A DNA stretch of 5,742 nt from Candidatus Woesearchaeota archaeon (GTDB lineage: Archaea; Nanobdellota; Nanobdellia; Woesearchaeales; CG1-02-33-12), in NCBI GenBank assembly GCA_003561825.1, contig PWVO01000182.1:1-5742 (forward strand), in the 5' to 3' direction. Below the pieces are notes generated by a model. It was not told where the DNA came from, ran no database searches, and saw only the letters and a program-made list of their open reading frames with translations. Position 1 is the first letter of the stretch; every line of letters begins with the position of its first letter. Made by a program: the position numbers and the translations under genes. Positions 1-5,128 of the stretch are shown here, in pieces.

Positions 1-76
1 AAACAATATAAAAACAAGGAGAGTGGTTAAAATTACATAAAAAAATATAGTAAAAGTAAAAAAGCTTTATGATGAT

Positions 77-514
77 GTGGAGCTGCCGGAATATGCGCTC
101 GAGAGCGATGTCGGCTTTGACATAAGGGCAAATGAGACAATCTCTTTTGAGGTAGGCCAACAAAAAACAGTAAAAACAGGGATTGCAATAGAGATACCCA
201 AAGGCCACGTAGGCCTAATAAGAGACAGGGCAGGCATAATGACCAAGATGGGCCTGCACACAGCAGCAGGAACATTTGACCCTGATTTCAGGGGCGAGGT
301 CTCAATAGTGCTTATCAACTGCGGCGACCAGGAAGTCCAGGTTGAGAAAGGCATGAGAATAGCCCAGATGCTTATACTTCCAATAACAAAAGTTGAGATA
401 AAGCAGGCAGATGAGCTTTCAAAGACAAAAAGGGACACAAGAGGCTTTAGCTCAACTGGGGTAAAAGAAATTATCAGAGAGCTTGAAAAGCTTAATCACA
501 AACCTGAAAAATAA
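77..514 (+). CDS. dut: dUTP diphosphatase (dUTPase), trimeric type
   Basis: Hydrolyses dUTP to dUMP and pyrophosphate, keeping uracil out of DNA and feeding dTMP synthesis; the family works as a cytosolic homotrimer with Mg2+. All five dUTPase motifs are recognisable (GTG = residue 1): I, SDVGFDIRA at 10-18; II, DRAGI at 50-54; III, GTFDPDFRGE at 65-74; IV, GMRIAQ at 92-97; V, RDTRGFSSTG at 119-128, with Phe124 as the expected stacking residue. Several motif positions differ from the usual consensus (Ser to Ala in II, Tyr to Phe in III, three Gly changed in V). The GTG at 77 is the first ordinary start codon after the in-frame stop at 38-40, but the codons just upstream (from 47) read IVKVKKLYDD, which looks like the missing first beta strand. 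The real start may therefore be the ATA at 47, giving 155 rather than 145 residues, close to the usual length. gyrA follows after 13 bases, suggesting co-transcription. The family call is secure; the start and full activity are less so. Confidence 0.9.
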   Translation: MELPEYALESDVGFDIRANETISFEVGQQKTVKTGIAIEIPKGHVGLIRDRAGIMTKMGLHTAAGTFDPDFRGEVSIVLINCGDQEVQVEKGMRIAQMLILPITKVEIKQADELSKTKRDTRGFSSTGVKEIIRELEKLNHKPEK

Positions 515-527
515 TTTTTTCTGAAAA

Positions 528-3041
528 ATGAGCAGCGAAAACATTGAGCCTAGCATAAGCAGTCCTGAAAATGGAAATGAAAGAATAATAAAAACCCTTA
601 TTGATGAGGAGATGAAAAAGTCATACCTCTCCTATTCAATGAGTGTTATAGTAGGCAGAGCCCTGCCAGATGCAAGAGACGGCCTCAAGCCAGTGCACAG
701 AAGAGTTCTCTACACAATGTATGAAAACGGCCTTCTCCATAACAAGCCGTTCAGGAAATCAGCCAATGTAGTGGGAAACTGCATGGCAAAATACCATCCG
801 CATGGGGACTCAGCCATATATGACACATTAGTGAGGATGGCCCAGGATTTCTCCCTGAGATATCCTCTTGTGCAGGGCCACGGAAACTTTGGCTCAATTG
901 ACGGCGACTCAGCAGCTGCCATGAGATACACTGAGGCAAGGATGTCAAAGATATCAGAAGAGATGCTTCTTGACATTGAAAAAAACACAGTAAACTTTGC
1001 CCCGAATTTTGACAGCTCAGCCAAAGAGCCTTCAATACTCCCTTCAAAAGTCCCAAACCTTCTGGTAAACGGCTCTTCTGGCATAGCAGTTGGCATGGCA
1101 ACAAACATGCCTCCCCACAACATAGTTGAGATAGCAGAAGGAATCAAGGCAGCAATTGAAAACCCTGACATCACTTCAGAAGAGCTTTTCAGCATAATAA
1201 AAGGCCCTGACTTTCCCACAGGAGGGATTATCTGCGGAAAAGCAGGCATATTAAGTGCATACCGCACAGGCAGGGGAAGGGTAATAGTAAGATCAAAAAC
1301 AGAAACAACAGAAAAGGATTCAAAAAAATCAATCATTGTTTCAGAGATACCTTATATGGTAAACAAGTCATCCCTGATAGAGCAGATAGCAGAGAATGTA
1401 AAGGAAAAAAGAATAATAGGCATAACAGACTTAAGAGACGAGTCTGACAGGGAAGGCATAAGAATAGTAATTGAGCTAAGGAGAGATGCAAACCCGGATG
1501 TTATACTAAACCAGCTTTATAAGCACACCAGGATGCAGGAAACATTCAGCATAATAAACCTTGCTCTTGTCAAAAACCAGCCCAGGGTGCTTAATCTAAA
1601 AGAGCTGATATTATGCCACATCAACCACAGGCGCGAGGTAATCACAAGAAGAACACAGTTTGAGCTTAAGAAAGCAAAACAAAGAGCCCACATCCTTGAA
1701 GGCCTTATAATTGCCCTTGAAAGCATAGACAGGGCTGTTGACCTGATAAAAAAATCCGAGTCAGTGCAGGATGCAAGGCACGAGCTTATCTCAGCATTTA
1801 GTATTACAGAAAAGCAGGCAAATGCAGTTCTTGAGATGAGGCTCCAGAAGCTAAGCTCGCTTGAGCAGAAGAAAATAAGAGAAGAGCTTGAATCACTCTT
1901 AAAGCTCATAGAAGAGCTTAAGGCAATATTAGCTTCAGAGCATAAAGTTCTGTCCATAATAAAGTCAGAGCTTCATGACCTAAAAGAAAAATACGGGGAC
2001 CAAAGAAAAACATCTTTCATGGACATTGAAGAGGACTTTGAGACAGAGGACCTTATCAAGCAGGAGGATGTTGCAGTTACAGTAACCCATCACGGCTACA
2101 TAAAGCGCATCCCCCTTGCATCATACAGGCAGCAGAGAAGAGGCGGCAGGGGGATAATTGCAGCAAAGACAAAAGAAGATGATTTTGTAGAAGACATATA
2201 CATAACATCAACCCATGACTATCTTCTTTTCTTCACAAACAAAGGCAATCTCCACTGGCTTAAGGCATATGCTGTGCCAGAGGAGTCCAGAATCTCAAAA
2301 GGCAAGGCAATAGTAAACCTGCTTGACCTTAAAAACGAGAAAGTTACAGCAGTAATCCCAGTAAAAGAATTCAGCAAAGGATTTTATCTTTTGATGGCAA
2401 CAAAAAAAGGCATAGTTAAGAAAACAGACCTTCTTTCATTCTCAAGGCCGAGATGCGGAGGCATAAGGGCAATAACACTTGACTCAGACGATGAGCTCAT
2501 AAACGCAGTGCTTTCAGACGGCTCAAAAAACATGCTTATTGCAACAAGCTCTGGAATGGCAAGCAAGTTCAGTGAAAAAGACATAAGGCCCACAGGAAGA
2601 AGCTCCCAGGGAGTCAGGGGAATAAGGCTTAGGGAAAATGACCTTGTAGTCGGCATGACACACGCAGACGACTCAATGGGACTCCTCACAGTAACTGAAA
2701 ACGGGTATGGAAAAAGAACAAGAATCTCTGACTACAGGCTGATAAGAAGAGGAGGCAGAGGTGTCATAAACATACAATGCACACAGAGAAACGGAAAAGT
2801 TGTCTCAGTGATGCCCGCAAGTGATGAAGAAGACATAATACTCATAAGCAGGCGGGGCATAGTCATCAGGATCCCGGCACGAGGAATCTCAGTCATAGGC
2901 AGAAACACCCAGGGAGTAAGGCTTATGAAAATCTCTGAGGATGATGCAGTTGTCTCAGCAGCAAAAGTCCCCGGGGGCAGTCCTGAGGAAAATTCCGAGG
3001 ATCCAGGCGTAGAAGAGCAGGAGATAGACACAGAAGGCTAA
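528..3041 (+). CDS. gyrA: DNA gyrase subunit A
   Basis: Breaks and rejoins DNA in the A2B2 gyrase, which introduces negative supercoils using ATP bound by GyrB; no gyrB is visible here. The 837 residues have the full domain order. The N-terminal winged-helix region carries LPDARDGLKPVHRR near 46-59, HPHGDSAIYD at 90-99 and the catalytic Tyr134 in AAMRYTEARMS. Tower and long coiled-coil regions follow to about residue 500. The six-bladed C-terminal wrapping domain starts near 510 and holds the GyrA box QRRGGRG at 536-542, which marks GyrA rather than ParC; a degenerate second copy, IRRGGRG, lies at 739-745. The residues matching E. coli quinolone-target positions Ser83 and Asp87 are kept as Ser95 and Asp99. 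The protein ends in an acidic tail of about 20 residues. The ATG lies 13 bases after the dUTPase stop with no Shine-Dalgarno sequence and no clear TATA box, so translation probably depends on a shared transcript. Archaeal gyrases are generally thought to derive from bacteria; codon use here resembles the neighbours, so any transfer is old. Confidence 0.97.
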   Translation: MSSENIEPSISSPENGNERIIKTLIDEEMKKSYLSYSMSVIVGRALPDARDGLKPVHRRVLYTMYENGLLHNKPFRKSANVVGNCMAKYHPHGDSAIYDTLVRMAQDFSLRYPLVQGHGNFGSIDGDSAAAMRYTEARMSKISEEMLLDIEKNTVNFAPNFDSSAKEPSILPSKVPNLLVNGSSGIAVGMATNMPPHNIVEIAEGIKAAIENPDITSEELFSIIKGPDFPTGGIICGKAGILSAYRTGRGRVIVRSKTETTEKDSKKSIIVSEIPYMVNKSSLIEQIAENVKEKRIIGITDLRDESDREGIRIVIELRRDANPDVILNQLYKHTRMQETFSIINLALVKNQPRVLNLKELILCHINHRREVITRRTQFELKKAKQRAHILEGLIIALESIDRAVDLIKKSESVQDARHELISAFSITEKQANAVLEMRLQKLSSLEQKKIREELESLLKLIEELKAILASEHKVLSIIKSELHDLKEKYGDQRKTSFMDIEEDFETEDLIKQEDVAVTVTHHGYIKRIPLASYRQQRRGGRGIIAAKTKEDDFVEDIYITSTHDYLLFFTNKGNLHWLKAYAVPEESRISKGKAIVNLLDLKNEKVTAVIPVKEFSKGFYLLMATKKGIVKKTDLLSFSRPRCGGIRAITLDSDDELINAVLSDGSKNMLIATSSGMASKFSEKDIRPTGRSSQGVRGIRLRENDLVVGMTHADDSMGLLTVTENGYGKRTRISDYRLIRRGGRGVINIQCTQRNGKVVSVMPASDEEDIILISRRGIVIRIPARGISVIGRNTQGVRLMKISEDDAVVSAAKVPGGSPEENSEDPGVEEQEIDTEG

Positions 3042-3050
3042 TTATTTAAA
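3041..3050 (+). promoter_or_regulatory. TATA-like box of the methyltransferase gene
   Basis: ATTATTTAAA lies in the 31-base gap after gyrA, with its centre about 26 bases before the ATG at 3073. No Shine-Dalgarno sequence precedes that ATG. This spacing places the transcription start at or next to the start codon, as in leaderless archaeal transcripts. The assignment rests on sequence and spacing only. Confidence 0.6.
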
Positions 3051-3072
3051 CCTAAGAAAATTCTTTCTAATC

Positions 3073-4218
3073 ATGAGAGCATTAGCAATAGCCCACAAAG
3101 GAACAGAAGCCCTTGCAGCTTCAGAAATAAAAAACCTTATTGGCTCAGAAGCATACCCAAAAGACTCATGCGTAGTGTTTGATGCAGGCTTTATGGATCT
3201 ATGCAAAGCAGCTTACATCTCCCAGTCAGTCAGGAGAGTAATCTGCATACTGCAGGAATTCACTCTTGAAAAAAAAGAAAGTTTCCTCAGCCAGCTCCAG
3301 CAGGCAGTAGAGAATTCTGAAATAGAGGAATGGCTTTCTCCTGAAAAAACATTCAGGGCAGTATGCGAGTCAGAATTTGCCATAGCTCAGGATGCAGAGG
3401 CAGAAGCAGGGTCTTTTATTATTGAAAAAATAAAGAAAAAAAAGTCATACACACAAAAAGTAAGCCTGGATTCGCCAGATGTAACAGCCTATGTCTTTTC
3501 ATCAGGAAAAAACTGCTTTCTTGGCATAGACCTCTGCGGCTTTGACCTCAGCAAAAGAGACTACAAGGTATTCACAACATCAGCAGACATAAAAGGCACA
3601 ATAGCATACTCCCTTCTCCTGATGGCAGGCTATGACAGCAAGAAAGCGCTTCTTGACCCATTCTGCGGCTCAGGCCCAATACCAATTGAGGCAGCATTCA
3701 AGCCAACATCCAGCTTAAACCATTTCAGGAGAGAAAACTTTGCATTCTTGAAGCTTAAGGGCCATATCCCGCCTGATATAAATGCACTTCTTGAAAAACT
3801 TGAAAAGCCTGCTGAAAAAAGAAGGATCTTTGCATATGACAGCCATCTTAATTACATAAAGTCAGCAAAGAAAAACGCGAAAATCGCAGGAGTCAACAAG
3901 TCAATAGAGTTCTCAAGAATCGAGGCAGAGTGGCTTGACACAAAATTCAGCAAAGGCGAAATAGACATAATAGCATCAAGGCCCCCTTACTCAAAGTACG
4001 AGATGAAAAAAACCCAGGCACTTTATGACAGCCTTTTTTATTCAGCGCAGTACATACTTTCAGAAAAAGGAAAAATAGCGCTTCTTTCAGCAAACCCGGG
4101 CATGCTTATCAAAAGCGCAGAAAAAAACAATTTTAAGGCTTCAGAAGAAAAGGAATTCTGGCAGGGCAATATGAAGCTTCATGCACTTGTTTTCACCAAA
4201 TCAAAAAAATCAACTTAA
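3073..4218 (+). CDS. THUMP-domain SAM-dependent RNA methyltransferase (Trm14/TrmN-like)
   Basis: Probably methylates a guanine in tRNA using S-adenosylmethionine; the family includes archaeal Trm14 (m2G6) and related enzymes, but the exact target cannot be read from sequence. The 381 residues divide into a THUMP-containing RNA-binding half (to about 165) and a Rossmann-fold methyltransferase half. The THUMP end carries the signature GIDLCGFDLSKRDYK at 151-165, preceded by the typical VSLDSPDVTAYVF. SAM-binding motif I is DPFCGSG at 195-201, followed by the PIPIEAA helix; FAYDSHLNYIKSAKKNA is the next strand and acidic loop that grips the ribose. Motif IV, normally N/D-P-P-Y, reads SRPPYS at 302-307, so the residue before Pro-Pro is Arg303. 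That is odd and bears on catalysis. The start is the ATG 26 bases after a TATA-like box. The gene has its own promoter and is probably not strictly tied to gyrA. An alternative is a Trm11/TrmG10-like enzyme; the THUMP-methylase class is firm, the specific member is not. Confidence 0.85.
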   Translation: MRALAIAHKGTEALAASEIKNLIGSEAYPKDSCVVFDAGFMDLCKAAYISQSVRRVICILQEFTLEKKESFLSQLQQAVENSEIEEWLSPEKTFRAVCESEFAIAQDAEAEAGSFIIEKIKKKKSYTQKVSLDSPDVTAYVFSSGKNCFLGIDLCGFDLSKRDYKVFTTSADIKGTIAYSLLLMAGYDSKKALLDPFCGSGPIPIEAAFKPTSSLNHFRRENFAFLKLKGHIPPDINALLEKLEKPAEKRRIFAYDSHLNYIKSAKKNAKIAGVNKSIEFSRIEAEWLDTKFSKGEIDIIASRPPYSKYEMKKTQALYDSLFYSAQYILSEKGKIALLSANPGMLIKSAEKNNFKASEEKEFWQGNMKLHALVFTKSKKST

Positions 4219-4230
4219 AATATAAAAAGC

Positions 4231-4240
4231 TTTATATATT
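4231..4240 (+). promoter_or_regulatory. TATA box of the exported-protein gene
   Basis: TTTATATATT lies about 27 bases before the ATG at 4262, with an A-rich stretch and GC just upstream (AAAAAGC) resembling an archaeal BRE. There is no Shine-Dalgarno sequence, so a leaderless transcript from the ATG is likely. The box forms one arm of a near-perfect inverted repeat (4219-4240) that begins immediately after the methyltransferase stop codon. Confidence 0.65.
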
Positions 4241-4261
4241 AATTGTTAAATTTAATTGAAT

Positions 4262-5002
4262 ATGCAAAAAAGAGGTCAGGTAAGCTTATTTATTATAGTC
4301 GGGATTATATTGGTTTTGGCAGTCTCTCTTCTTTACTTTGTCTTAGCTCCTGATTCAGACCCAGGTGTTGTTACAGCTGCAGATATGGCCCCTATCAGGA
4401 ATTATATAGACCTCTGCGCCAAGTCTTCTGCAGAAGATGCAGTCAGGCTCCTTGGGCTTCAGGGAGGATACATAAATGTTCCCAGCCCTTATTTTGAGTC
4501 AGTATATACAGACATAGCATACTGGTACTACACCGGAGATGATACCTATCCCACATTGGAAAAAATGGAGCAGGAGCTTTCAGGCTATATGAATGAGAAT
4601 CTTCTTGATTGCATTGATGACTTAAGGGTTTTCTCAGACATGGGCTATGCATTTAGCTTTGGCGAGATATCAACACAAGCAAGCATAGGGCAGAACAATG
4701 TTGAGTTTAACATTAATTACCCAATAACTGTAATTAAGGATAACAGGAGAACAGAGATAAGCACATTTTACCAGAACATTCCAGTAAGGCTTGGCTATAT
4801 CTATGACATCTCAAGAGAGATTGTCTCAGGCCATGTTGAAGATCCTGACTGGATTGATGTCAGCTACCTCCTTGGCCTTGACATTACTCCCAGGATATAT
4901 CCTTATGAAGGCTCAAGGCTTGTTTACTCATTAAGAGACAATGTCACAATTACAGATTTTCAGTTAGAGTATTTATTCCTTTTTGCAGCGCAGTTTGATT
5001 AG
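4262..5002 (+). CDS. Membrane-anchored exported protein of unknown function, DPANN type
   Basis: Function unknown. The 246-residue product begins MQKRGQVSLF, followed by one hydrophobic segment (about 7-28) and then a soluble domain with no further membrane segment. A basic start before a single helix predicts the body outside the cell. The QVS start of the helix resembles archaeal class III (pilin-like) signal peptides, which can be cut before Q, but the usual acidic residue at helix position 5 is replaced by hydrophobic Phe. The exported part has Cys52 (IDLCAKS) and Cys117 (LLDCIDD), a possible disulfide, a QGGY motif at 67-70, and a hydrophobic-aromatic C-terminus (YLFLFAAQFD). From memory, this pattern recurs in unnamed proteins next to housekeeping genes in Woesearchaeota and Pacearchaeota. 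The ATG is chosen over the in-frame TTG at 4256 because it sits 27 bases from the TATA box; TTG would be 21. The stop codon coincides with the probable left end of an IS element, so the last residues could be altered. Confidence 0.75.
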   Translation: MQKRGQVSLFIIVGIILVLAVSLLYFVLAPDSDPGVVTAADMAPIRNYIDLCAKSSAEDAVRLLGLQGGYINVPSPYFESVYTDIAYWYYTGDDTYPTLEKMEQELSGYMNENLLDCIDDLRVFSDMGYAFSFGEISTQASIGQNNVEFNINYPITVIKDNRRTEISTFYQNIPVRLGYIYDISREIVSGHVEDPDWIDVSYLLGLDITPRIYPYEGSRLVYSLRDNVTITDFQLEYLFLFAAQFD

Positions 5003-5022
5003 TTACTGGCATCTTTTATTAA

Positions 5023-5050
5023 GAAACCTGCCAAGAAATCTCCGGGTTTT
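5023..5050 (+). repeat. Imperfect stem-loop in the IS left end
   Basis: AAACCTG at 5024-5030 pairs with CGGGTTT at 5043-5049. This gives seven base pairs including one T-G wobble, plus a further G-T pair outside, around a 12-base loop. It lies about 24 bases inside the proposed left boundary, which fits the subterminal hairpins that Y1 transposases recognise in IS200/IS605 elements. Short stems like this also arise by chance in A/T-rich sequence. Confidence 0.4.
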
Positions 5051-5070
5051 AAGGCCTGAGATGAATTGGC

Positions 5071-5084
5071 ACTGGACACTGGAC
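5071..5084. repeat. Tandem pair of a 7-base unit (ACTGGAC)
   Basis: ACTGGAC occurs twice head to tail, and the period of 7 extends one base on each side. It lies in the non-coding leader between the stem-loop and tnpB. It could be a slippage product or a protein-binding site; nothing else in the window supports a role. Confidence 0.5.
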
Positions 5085-5095
5085 ATTCCTTCATA

Positions 5096-5105
5096 AAATT
5101 TATAC
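5096..5105 (+). promoter_or_regulatory. Possible TATA box for tnpB
   Basis: AAAATTTATA precedes the ATG at 5129 with its centre about 28 bases upstream, similar to the spacing at 3073 and 4262. A weak AAGGA at 5111-5115 is 13 bases from the ATG, farther than usual for a Shine-Dalgarno site. The promoter would be carried by the element itself. Confidence 0.4.
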
Positions 5106-5128
5106 AGTACAAGGATCTAAGAAACCAT

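Noticed and set aside
1..40. Possible end of an upstream gene (frames closing with TAA at 28-30 or 38-40)
   Set aside because: Only 9-13 codons are visible and no conserved motif can be read, so neither frame can be supported.
59..70. AAAAAGCTTTAT, repeated at 4225-4236, as a second promoter for dut
   Set aside because: A start set by this box would fall near position 93, where no in-frame start codon exists. The match is likely to be chance in A/T-rich sequence.
710..1336. Long open frame on the minus strand inside gyrA
   Set aside because: It lies wholly opposite a secure gene, has no family motif and no promoter; it is a shadow of gyrA codon bias.
4995..5002. Exported-protein gene as a pseudogene truncated by the IS
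   Set aside because: The product already ends with a plausible family C-terminus, so at most the last few residues changed. Calling it broken is not supported without a relative for comparison.
5003..5128. A tRNA, small RNA gene or CRISPR fragment in the gap before tnpB
   Set aside because: There is no cloverleaf or T-loop signature and no regularly spaced repeats; the tandem heptamer is too short and unspaced for CRISPR.
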